A stretch of 64,000 bases of DNA from a virus: positions 1 through 64,000 of IMG/VR virus record IMGVR_UViG_3300020195_000009; one strand, given 5' to 3'. The position numbers and the translations under genes were made by a program. This document shows positions 1 through 5,818 of the stretch, piece by piece. Under the pieces are notes generated by a model. It searched no databases and was not told where the DNA came from. It worked only from the letters and a program-made list of their open reading frames with translations. Position 1 is the stretch's first letter; each line of letters opens with the position of its first letter.

Positions 1-644
1 GCTGCAACGACCTTCGGAGCTGCCGGGGGGGCTGCAACGACAGTCTTGCTGCTCTCCGGTGCCGGAGGGACCGCCGCTGCCACGGCCGGGGTGCTCTTGG
101 CTGCTGCGGGAGCCTTCGGCTTGGCGACGCCGTTCGCCTTCGCTGCCTTGCCCTTGCCGAGGTGGTAGTAGCCCCGCTGACCCTCGATGCGGAGGAAGAT
201 GTCCTTGTTCGCACTGAGCGTGTAACGGATGTACCCAAGCGGGTCATCCGACGACGGGAGCCAATGACGCTTCTTCAGCTCTCCGTGAACGTCGATCGCG
301 TTCATCGTACCTGATGCGATGACCGCCTGGATCGCATCGATGAGACGAGGCTTCCCTGATTTCTTGGTGGGCGCCGCCCCCTTCGGTCCCGGCTTCGCTT
401 GGACCTTCTTCGGCTTCTGAGCCGCCGCTGCCTTCTTCGTCTGACCCTTGGTCTTCCAGCCCTTCTTCGGACCCGGCTTCTTCTTCGGGGCTGCCGCTGC
501 CTGAACCTTCCGAGCGGCTGGCTTGGCCGCCACGGGCTTTGCCTGAAGAATGCGATCGTGTCGGAGGACCGACGATTGCAGCTCATCGAGGGCTTCCGAC
601 ACCTCGCTGGTACTCATGTTTGCGAATGACTTGGCCCTGGGCAT
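1..644 (-). CDS. AT-hook/H1-like basic DNA-binding protein with winged-helix core (3' end cut by window)
   Basis: The frame is open from an ATG at 644 to the window edge, about 214 residues with no stop seen, so the C-terminus is missing. The start has a good Shine-Dalgarno stretch (AGGAAAGGAA) upstream. Residues 1-35 are an ordinary helical N-terminus. Residues about 36-100 are Lys/Ala/Pro-rich with AT-hook-like KKKPGPKKG and KPGPKG motifs. Residues about 100-163 (RLIDAIQAVIA ... GYYHLG) read like a compact winged-helix or HARE-type domain. The tail is Ala/Pro/Lys-rich again. This resembles histone H1-like bacterial and phage proteins that coat or bend DNA. The role in nucleoid or virion DNA organisation is inferred. 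It is the first gene after the promoter-like element at 694-701. Confidence 0.7.
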   Translation of the reverse strand, partial: MPRAKSFANMSTSEVSEALDELQSSVLRHDRILQAKPVAAKPAARKVQAAAAPKKKPGPKKGWKTKGQTKKAAAAQKPKKVQAKPGPKGAAPTKKSGKPRLIDAIQAVIASGTMNAIDVHGELKKRHWLPSSDDPLGYIRYTLSANKDIFLRIEGQRGYYHLGKGKAAKANGVAKPKAPAAAKSTPAVAAAVPPAPESSKTVVAAPPAAPKVVA

Positions 645-797
645 CTTATCCGTTCCTTTCCTTATTCATCCAATTTGGAGGACTTTAGTGTTGTACACCG
701 GAACCAAATCCGTTTCAACACAAGTTTCAATTGTCCAGCTCGGAGAATATAAGGCCGCCCCAAGTGGGAATGCAAGGGGTATCAGGGCGGTCAAACT
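645..797 (-). promoter_or_regulatory. Intergenic region with promoter-like sequences, longest gene-free stretch
   Basis: At 153 bases this is the longest spacer in the window. On the minus strand it holds TTGAAA, 17 bases, then TACAAC (about 717 down to 690), a fair sigma-70-type arrangement driving the gene starting at 644. The recurrent CCGGTGTA element overlaps the -10 side. Further upstream, GGCCGCCC near 753-760 and GGGCGGTC near 785-792 can pair imperfectly and may end transcription from the gene stopping at 798. I see no open frame of note here. Confidence 0.45.
694..701 (-). promoter_or_regulatory. CCGGTGTA element upstream of the AT-hook protein gene
   Basis: CCGGTGTA reads on the minus strand about 50 bases before the ATG at 644. 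It is one of about twelve copies of (C)CGGTGTA found just upstream of genes and on the same strand. Here it lies next to a TTGAAA-17-TACAAC pair, which suggests a promoter. Confidence 0.5.
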
Positions 798-1097
798 TTA
801 CGGATCTCGGACCAGACCCCGAATGAGTTTCTGGTGAGTAGGGCTCTCTTGACCCTCTTTGATGTTCGCGTAATCACAACGTTTCACCTGGAAGCAGGTC
901 GCAATTACCCCTGGGCCTGCCCGTAACCCGTCGCAATTTTCACACACATTGGACCCAAAGTTCACCTTGAACCGAAGCTTGGAAGCCTCGCTCATCACCT
1001 CTCGGTAGGCCTCGGACAAGTCCTGAGCGGCCTTGTAGGCCGCCTCTGGGTCTCCGTCCAAGAAGGCCTGGTGAAGGGTCTCCGTAGGGTCGATCAG
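798..1097 (-). CDS. Hypothetical protein with Cys motif, possible CTG start
   Basis: No family recognised. The credible part is 99 residues beginning LIDPTETLHQAF, with a helical N-terminal half and a Cys cluster near the middle (CENCDGL, then CFQVKRC) that could bind zinc. The frame stays open upstream to an ATG at 1328. However, that 77-residue extension runs antisense-like through the neighbouring 75-residue gene and has shadow-like composition. A CTG at 1097-1095 overlaps the TGA of the upstream gene, and AGGGA lies about 12 bases before it, so a rare CTG start with translational coupling is the best guess. The true start could differ. Confidence 0.5.
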   Translation of the reverse strand: MIDPTETLHQAFLDGDPEAAYKAAQDLSEAYREVMSEASKLRFKVNFGSNVCENCDGLRAGPGVIATCFQVKRCDYANIKEGQESPTHQKLIRGLVRDP

Positions 1098-1321
1098 CCG
1101 TTGACCGGGAATTCCCTGTCGAGATCCACGTCCGACAGGATCCCTAGTTGGCGAAGGGCCTTTTCCGCTTTCCCGTCGCCCATCGCCTTGCGGAGCCCCG
1201 GTAGCCTCGGATCTCGGAGCTGCACTGCCCTCTGGATGACCTTCGACAGTAGAGTGTTCCATTGGGTTGGTCCCGCTGGAATGTTGCGGGTTGGGGTCGG
1301 AACGTGTTTTCGGGTGGCCAT
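1094..1321 (-). CDS. Small hypothetical protein
   Basis: This 75-residue frame has an ATG at 1321 (MATRKHVPTPTRN). Charged helical segments follow (LLSKVIQRAVQLRD; DGKAEKALRQLGIL). It begins four bases after the stop codon of the gene at 1325-1780, and its own TGA overlaps the next gene's probable start, as expected for a packed phage operon. There is no membrane segment and no Cys. I do not recognise the family. Confidence 0.6.
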   Translation of the reverse strand: MATRKHVPTPTRNIPAGPTQWNTLLSKVIQRAVQLRDPRLPGLRKAMGDGKAEKALRQLGILSDVDLDREFPVNG

Positions 1322-1324
1322 GGT

Positions 1325-1780
1325 TCATGGTCTCGTCACAAGGAGGACTAGAGCTTGGATGGCATCGTACTCAGCACGGAAGGAGTCTTCGAGACTCAAC
1401 AGCTCTTGCATGCGCTCTTCACGAGTCATCGAGCTGGACGTGTCGTAGTCACCGAAGAGTACGTGATAGTGGACTCGTAACGAGACGAACCGCTGCTTCG
1501 TCAGTTCGTACTCGAACCCGGCAAACTCCTCCAAGGCCCTAGCCGCCACCATCCGAGCTTCATCGATCTTGTGGACGACTTGCTCGACCCCTTGGAACTG
1601 ACGAGCGGCTTCCTGAACCTGCTCGGCTGCCTCCGTGAAGGTCTCGATCTGCCTCTTGAGGTCGACAAAAGGACCCATGGCGCCAGCCATCGAGAGCCCA
1701 GCTCGATGGCCCACAGCAACGGTTCCGTTACCGCTTTTCTTCTCTAGTCGTCGTTCTTTTCTCGCTGAGCTACTCGACAC
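1325..1780 (-). CDS. Hypothetical coiled-coil protein
   Basis: The product has 151 residues with a GTG start (GTG TCG AGT) preceded by AGAGG. The N-terminal 20 residues are basic. Residues about 40-100 are strongly helical (DLKRQIETFTEAAEQVQE and following) with coiled-coil character, and a second acidic helix lies near the C-terminus (REERMQELLSLEDSF). No catalytic motif is evident. It sits in a run of small overlapping minus-strand genes of unknown role. Confidence 0.6.
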   Translation of the reverse strand: MSSSSARKERRLEKKSGNGTVAVGHRAGLSMAGAMGPFVDLKRQIETFTEAAEQVQEAARQFQGVEQVVHKIDEARMVAARALEEFAGFEYELTKQRFVSLRVHYHVLFGDYDTSSSMTREERMQELLSLEDSFRAEYDAIQALVLLVTRP

Positions 1781-1788
1781 GGTGACCT

Positions 1789-2127
1789 CTACATGTTGTT
1801 CGTGTTGCCCCTGTAGACCGTATAGAACGGAAGACAGTCGGACTGGTTGAGCGCCTTCTGCTGAGCGTCATCCTCTTGCACCGTGCTCAGAAGCGGCACG
1901 AGCTTAAGGAGTTCGAGGATCTCTTCGCACGTAGTGATGCGGGCGAGGTCGTCACGGGCCTTCGGGTTGTGCTCGATCGTGTAGACGATCTGCGCCTTGC
2001 TCATCGTGTCGAGCAGGCAGACGTTGCCTTCCATCCAGACGTTGTTGGTCTTGTCTCCGTCGGCCAGTGTTGGAGGCGGACCCTCTCCCGTAATGCAGGG
2101 GTCGCAGCCGTTCGGATCATCGCTCAT
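1789..2127 (-). CDS. Hypothetical acidic protein with Cys
   Basis: The product has 112 residues. The ATG at 2127 (MSDDPNGCDPC) overlaps the upstream TGA as ATGA and is preferred over an ATG six codons upstream that lies inside the previous gene. Cysteines fall at about 8, 11, 37, 68 and 97. There is no recognisable domain. The middle (MSKAQIVYTIEHNPKARDDL) is helical. Confidence 0.6.
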   Translation of the reverse strand: MSDDPNGCDPCITGEGPPPTLADGDKTNNVWMEGNVCLLDTMSKAQIVYTIEHNPKARDDLARITTCEEILELLKLVPLLSTVQEDDAQQKALNQSDCLPFYTVYRGNTNNM

Positions 2128-2393
2128 GAGCCCCTCCTCAACCACTCGACACGAAAGATGCGTCGATGGCTTCCTACCAGGACACGGCAGTAAAAGATTC
2201 CAGCCTTGCAGCGGCGGTCGTAGTGAGGCTCTCCGCCTTCGACACTCTTCACAAACTCCGCAGCCGACCGAACGAACTCGTCCATCGAAGAGGTCTCGAT
2301 GGCCTCCGCAACCTCTTCGTCGGTGAGGTCAGGTGAGTCCTCCTCCAGATCGATCCCGAGGTCTTCGGGTACCAGTGCGGGCTGAAACTTCAC
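2124..2393 (-). CDS. Small hypothetical protein
   Basis: This 89-residue product starts at GTG 2393 (GTGAAGTTTCAG), four bases after the stop of the DUF1848 gene. It has an acidic centre (DLEEDSPDLTDEEVAEAIE) and a basic end (CRVLVGSHRRIFRVEW). It is translationally coupled to the next gene by ATGA. No family recognised. Confidence 0.6.
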   Translation of the reverse strand: MKFQPALVPEDLGIDLEEDSPDLTDEEVAEAIETSSMDEFVRSAAEFVKSVEGGEPHYDRRCKAGIFYCRVLVGSHRRIFRVEWLRRGS

Positions 2394-2396
2394 GCT

Positions 2397-3236
2397 TTAC
2401 CTTACCAGGGGGAGACGACGGGTCGTGTTGCGCTTCTTGTCCGTCAATGTCTTGTCCGCAGCATAGCAATATTTGCAGCCTAGTGAGCACGACTCGTTGA
2501 TCGTGAAGGGGTCAACCATCAAAACGCACCCACATCCCTCGGAAGGGGGGAGCGCCCGGCCAGCCAACGCAAAGTCCTCCGGGGGTGCGCAAACGCCGGA
2601 GCCAAGGTTGGGATGGTACCCAGGATGCTTGGCAAGAAGCCGATCTTCATTACAGAGAAGCACCTGAACCCCACGATTTTGACCCACCTCAGCCACCTGA
2701 GCCAAGACGTTGAGGCGTTCCTGCTCGCTTCTCGTCTCAGGTAGGAGGTCGTTTTCCTGTAGGAAGGAAAGGTAGACCCTCTTGAGGCCGGCGTGAGCCG
2801 CCATCGCCGAGATGGTGTCGAACCGCTGGACAACATCAGGGACGATAGGGACAGGAGAAAACCGCCAGGTGATGTTCTCCGGCCCGAAGACGCTGGCAGC
2901 CATCAACAGCGAGTTGGCCCCATCCCGAAGGCTTGGGGCGCCCTTTTCGACCTCTTCCCAGCCGGTAACGGTGATGTGGATCTTGGTGGGTCGATTCTGA
3001 AGCCGATCCTTGTCGAAGATGAGATTGGTGGGGTCCTTCGTCCAAAAGACGAGCCCAAGCACGTCATCGGGACGCAGCGACCATCGGCCTGGAATGGCCG
3101 TTGTAGGGTCGAATCCAATCATGTAGCCCCGCTCCAACTGCGACAAAAACCAAGGCCATTTGGCATGAGGCAAATCCGTCCACCGGGAGAGGGAGTAAGG
3201 GAAGCCTTCTTCTTTACCGCTTCGGATCTGGGCCAC
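2397..3236 (-). CDS. DUF1848 family protein with C-terminal CxxxCxxC cluster
   Basis: The product has 279 residues from a GTG at 3236. The N-terminal pattern SLSRWTDLPHAKWPWF ... GYMIGFDP fits the start of DUF1848 proteins (SxSRxTDIP... then NP), and the length fits the family. The C-terminus carries CGC followed by CSLGCKYCYA (about 255-264), the Cys arrangement conserved at the end of DUF1848. CxxxCxxC is also the spacing that binds the 4Fe-4S cluster of radical SAM enzymes, although here it is at the C-terminus of a TIM-barrel-like protein. The reaction is unknown, and a radical or metal-dependent enzyme is an inference. It faces away from the MazG-like gene, with CCGGTGTA elements on both strands between them. 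Confidence 0.75.
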   Translation of the reverse strand: MAQIRSGKEEGFPYSLSRWTDLPHAKWPWFLSQLERGYMIGFDPTTAIPGRWSLRPDDVLGLVFWTKDPTNLIFDKDRLQNRPTKIHITVTGWEEVEKGAPSLRDGANSLLMAASVFGPENITWRFSPVPIVPDVVQRFDTISAMAAHAGLKRVYLSFLQENDLLPETRSEQERLNVLAQVAEVGQNRGVQVLLCNEDRLLAKHPGYHPNLGSGVCAPPEDFALAGRALPPSEGCGCVLMVDPFTINESCSLGCKYCYAADKTLTDKKRNTTRRLPLVR

Positions 3237-3245
3237 GTTTTGATT

Positions 3246-3253
3246 TACACCGG
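3246..3253 (-). promoter_or_regulatory. CCGGTGTA element upstream of the DUF1848 gene
   Basis: Minus-strand CCGGTGTAAATC lies about 10 bases before the GTG at 3236, in the divergent spacer. No Shine-Dalgarno is obvious between it and the start, so the transcript may be nearly leaderless. Confidence 0.5.
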
Positions 3254-3296
3254 GTTGAAGGTTGAACTTGAATCAAAATTGCGGTCGGTCGAGGGT

Positions 3297-3304
3297 CCGG
3301 TGTA
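3297..3304 (+). promoter_or_regulatory. CCGGTGTA element upstream of the plus-strand island
   Basis: Plus-strand CCGGTGTATGCGGGGG lies 9 bases before the ATG at 3314. It is the only plus-strand copy noted, and it precedes the only plus-strand gene group, which supports a direction-specific role. Confidence 0.55.
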
Positions 3305-3313
3305 TGCGGGGGC

Positions 3314-3961
3314 ATGATCGACCTGAACCAACTCGCCCAAGTCTCGAACACCATTGCCTGCGAAAAGGGCTGGTGGGACGGCTCACCCCGTTCAGTAGCT
3401 GCCTTGACGCTCCTCATGCAATCGGAAAATGCCGAAGCTCTGGAGGACTACCGAGCCAACAAGGGCCTGAAAGACATCTGGTACGAGGTGAAGTATGAGC
3501 CGGATCCGGGAACCCTGTTGGCGAACCCTGTCAAGGCCAGCATGACCGAGGAAGAGATCCAGCGGATGATAGCTACGGCGCAAGCCAACAACTTGAGCGT
3601 CAAGATCCTCGATCAGAAGCCATGCGGAATCGCCGTGGAGTTAGCAGATACGATTATCCGAGTCGCTGATTTCGCGGCTCATCGAAGCCTAGACCTCAAC
3701 GTGGAGTACGATAAACTCCCTTCCGGGCGGCCCTCCTTGGACTTTGAGGAGGCATTGGCGGAGTCAAACTACTGGTTCTCCAAGGTTTGGCATAGCCACA
3801 AGCACCGGGACGAAGGCGGCATCGCCTTCCAGCTCGTCAAGTCCGTGGACTGCCTTCTCCTCATGTGCGCCAACAAGGGCATTGACATCGAGAAGGCGAT
3901 CGAGATCAAGACCGCTTTCAATAGAACGAGACCCGTTAGGCACGGTAACAAAAAGATATAG
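3314..3961 (+). CDS. MazG-like nucleotide pyrophosphohydrolase
   Basis: The product has 215 residues. The fold signature of all-alpha NTP pyrophosphatases is visible: IACEKGWWDG and SENAEALEDYR (ExxEA helix, about 38-48) and then VELADTIIRVADFA (ExxD, about 107-120). The end is the typical KTAFNRTRPVRHGNKKI. Such enzymes hydrolyse dNTPs or NTPs to NMP and pyrophosphate, and phage versions are thought to adjust nucleotide or ppGpp pools. About 80 extra residues separate the two motif blocks. It is first in the plus-strand island. Its TAG stop is followed in the same frame by the endonuclease VII-like sequence. Confidence 0.75.
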   Translation: MIDLNQLAQVSNTIACEKGWWDGSPRSVAALTLLMQSENAEALEDYRANKGLKDIWYEVKYEPDPGTLLANPVKASMTEEEIQRMIATAQANNLSVKILDQKPCGIAVELADTIIRVADFAAHRSLDLNVEYDKLPSGRPSLDFEEALAESNYWFSKVWHSHKHRDEGGIAFQLVKSVDCLLLMCANKGIDIEKAIEIKTAFNRTRPVRHGNKKI

Positions 3962-4045
3962 CTTTGGTGCCGGGAGTGCCGCCGCCTCGGAAGATACAAC
4001 CTCACCCCTCAACAATTCGCTGATTTACTAGAGAAACATCGGGGT

Positions 4046-4231
4046 ATGTGCCCCCTCTGCCTCACGAGAAAGGCCGACGTGATTGATCACGACCACAGTT
4101 GCTGCTCAGGTCAACGCTCGTGTGGGGAGTGCGTCCGAGGGGTTATCTGCAAGCAGTGCAACGCAGCGTTGGGGATTCTGACTGAACAAGGGGTGAGGCG
4201 AGCAATGCTCTACTTGAGGAAGCCCAAATGA
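4046..4231 (+). CDS. Endonuclease VII-like (HNH/beta-beta-alpha-Me) nuclease, N-terminus unclear
   Basis: From the ATG at 4046 the product is 61 residues with the T4 gp49-type core CPLC ... VIDHDH ... RGVICKQCNAALG (Zn Cys pairs and catalytic DH). In the same frame, codons 3962-4045 encode WCREC followed by RYNLTPQQFADLL, which is the usual N-terminal part of endonuclease VII proteins. There is no ATG, GTG or TTG in that stretch, and it is bounded only by the TAG that ends the MazG-like gene. The functional protein may be 89 residues made by TAG readthrough or an unusual start, or the gene may be a 5'-damaged remnant. The family resolves branched DNA before packaging. It overlaps rnhB by ATGA. 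Confidence 0.65.
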   Translation: MCPLCLTRKADVIDHDHSCCSGQRSCGECVRGVICKQCNAALGILTEQGVRRAMLYLRKPK

Positions 4232-4893
4232 ACTGGAGAGAGGAAGCCAAGACCCGAACCCACATCCTCGGAGCTGACGAGTCGGGTTTCGGGTCCTATG
4301 CGGGGCCGCTCGTCGTTTGTGCCGCCGTCGTACCCGTCAATTGGAGCCGACCGAGGGGGCTTAACGACTCCAAGAAGATTCGGAAGGCGGAGCACGAGCG
4401 GCTCTTCTACATCCTGAAAGACGTGATCCCGTATCAGGTCGAGATGGCCCAACCGGATGAGATCGACCGGGACGGGATCATGCTCGCCCTGAAGAGGTGC
4501 TACCGTGTGGTGGTGCGGGGCTTACTGGAGCGATTCCCAGACGCCCTGGTCATCCTGGACGGTGAGGTGACCCTCCGAGCCGATGGGATTCAACACCTGA
4601 ACTTCCCAAGAGCTGACGGTGAGGTCCCTGCGGTCATGGCCGCCAGCGTCCTGGGAAAGTTCACCCACGATCGCTACATGCTCAAACTCGCTGAGGAATA
4701 TCCTGGCTACGGATTCTCAAGACACTGCGGCTATGGCACCCCAGAGCACGAAGCGGCCATCGTAAAGAAGGGCATGTGTCCGGCTCATCGACGAAGCTAC
4801 GTCCCAATGGGTAAGCTCAAGACAGCCGAGGAGATGTCTCAAGCTCATGATGAAGGGATGGTAGTTGACGACGAAGGGACTACTCCCGAGTGA
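4228..4893 (+). CDS. rnhB: Ribonuclease HII
   Basis: The product has 221 residues. Key motifs are GADESGFGSYAGPLV (catalytic DE), GLNDSKKI, VILDGE (third acid), AASVLGKFTHDRYM (last Asp) and YGFSRHCGYGTPEHEAAI with PAHRRSY near the end. It cleaves the RNA strand of RNA-DNA hybrids, including single ribonucleotides in DNA and replication primers. The start ATG overlaps the upstream TGA. The last 45 residues are an acidic tail beyond the catalytic core. The gene converges on and overlaps by 14 bases the minus-strand gene ending at 4880. Confidence 0.88.
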   Translation: MNWREEAKTRTHILGADESGFGSYAGPLVVCAAVVPVNWSRPRGLNDSKKIRKAEHERLFYILKDVIPYQVEMAQPDEIDRDGIMLALKRCYRVVVRGLLERFPDALVILDGEVTLRADGIQHLNFPRADGEVPAVMAASVLGKFTHDRYMLKLAEEYPGYGFSRHCGYGTPEHEAAIVKKGMCPAHRRSYVPMGKLKTAEEMSQAHDEGMVVDDEGTTPE

Positions 4894-5317
4894 CGTAATC
4901 CAAAGCCTCGCCAGCGCTCTTTACCAGCTCTGAGAAGTTGGAGTGCTGCTCTTCGAGTTGGTCGAGGATCCACTCCATCGCAGGCTCCGTCCGAAGTTGA
5001 CGGGAGAACTGGACGGCTCGGTGCATCTTGGCTTCCGCCTCTTGCATCTCCTCCAACATCGACTTGGCGCTTCGGATGATGTTCGGTTCGATGGGCATCC
5101 GAGCGCTCATGTATCGGGCAACGACGCGGTTGACCATGGGACCCATCTCCGCCTTCTTCCCTTTGAGGTACTCATTCGTTGGCTTGTGGCAGGAGTCCGA
5201 GCCTGGGCTGACGTGCTTACAAAACACGGACCAGGCGGTTGCCCATGCCTGCTCGTCACTGTACGACGGGTTGGACTTCTTGATATCCTTGAACAGCTCA
5301 TCGACCTTAGCCGGCAT
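4880..5317 (-). CDS. Hypothetical protein with WATAWSVFCKH-type N-terminal motif
   Basis: The product has 145 residues. Residues about 5-50 (DELFKDIKKSNPSYSDEQ, then AWATAWSVFCKHVSP and CHK) form a pattern I know from many uncharacterised phage proteins. The middle carries NRVVARYMSAR, related to the RVxARF motif of genes further right. The rest is helical (SAKSMLEEMQEAEAKMHR). No enzymatic motif is visible. It starts inside the end of the 28-residue GIY-YIG-like micro-ORF. Confidence 0.65.
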   Translation of the reverse strand: MPAKVDELFKDIKKSNPSYSDEQAWATAWSVFCKHVSPGSDSCHKPTNEYLKGKKAEMGPMVNRVVARYMSARMPIEPNIIRSAKSMLEEMQEAEAKMHRAVQFSRQLRTEPAMEWILDQLEEQHSNFSELVKSAGEALDYVTRE

Positions 5318-5393
5318 CGTTGGTCACCCCTACATAGCGGATGATCCCCGCATCACGAGGGTCCGCTAGAGTGTAGATGTGCCACTGCATCAT
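5307..5393 (-). CDS. Micro-ORF resembling the N-terminus of a GIY-YIG nuclease
   Basis: This short frame is 28 codons long. From ATG 5393 it reads MMQWHIYTLADP ... IIRYVGVTNDAG and then TAA. The pattern IYTLxDPR ... IRYVG(K/V)T is the first beta-hairpin of GIY-YIG endonucleases (here IYT and YVG), but the frame ends where the Arg/Glu catalytic part should follow. It begins two bases after the upstream TGA and overlaps the next start, so it could still be translated. Most likely it is the truncated head of a homing endonuclease. A real micro-protein is less likely. Confidence 0.5.
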   Translation of the reverse strand: MMQWHIYTLADPRDAGIIRYVGVTNDAG

Positions 5394-5395
5394 GG

Positions 5396-5818
5396 TCAGG
5401 TCAGAAACTTGAGGATGGCCTCACCAACGTCCTTGTAACCAGGCTTCTTACCTGAGTCCTTCAAGGCCTTGGTCACCCCGTCGGTGAGCTTCTTGAGGTC
5501 CTTCTTGCCCTTGTCGGACTCCAGGTACTTGCGAGCCGCCTTACCCTTGTCGGTCTTGGGTTCGGGAGCCCCGTGGAACCAATCATCGAGAGCTTCTCGG
5601 ACGTCCTTCATCCCGAACTGACCCGCACCACCCTTCTTGGCCTCAGCGCTCATCCCGTGGGAGAGGTCGCTGATCGACTTGACGTTGTCTTGGAGGAACT
5701 TGGTTACAGGATCCGACTCGGCGGCGAACCGAGTGACAACACGGCGAACTAGCGCCTCCGGGGAGGACTTGGACTTGGCGAACCGAGCCGCTACCCGTAA
5801 CGCAAGAACATCGCTCAT
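5396..5818 (-). CDS. Hypothetical protein with N-terminal RVAARF / RVVTRF motifs
   Basis: The product has 140 residues. The ATG at 5818 overlaps the previous TGA (ATGA) and is chosen over an ATG at 5941 deep inside the neighbouring gene. The N-terminus has two copies of an Arg-Val-aromatic motif, ALRVAARFAKS and RRVVTRFAAES. The C-terminal half is Lys/Asp-rich and helical (DKGKAARKYLESDKGKKDLK). The family is unknown. The shared N-terminal motif suggests it belongs to a set of co-targeted or co-packaged proteins. Confidence 0.6.
   Translation of the reverse strand: MSDVLALRVAARFAKSKSSPEALVRRVVTRFAAESDPVTKFLQDNVKSISDLSHGMSAEAKKGGAGQFGMKDVREALDDWFHGAPEPKTDKGKAARKYLESDKGKKDLKKLTDGVTKALKDSGKKPGYKDVGEAILKFLT

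Noticed and set aside
1098-1328. N-terminal extension of the Cys-motif protein to ATG 1328
   Set aside because: It overlaps a more protein-like 75-residue gene completely and has Ser/Pro/Gly/Arg-rich shadow composition.
3314-4231. Genome-wide TAG reassignment as an explanation of the MazG/endonuclease VII fusion
   Set aside because: All other large genes are full length in the standard code without internal TAG, and several appear to end normally, so wide recoding is not supported.
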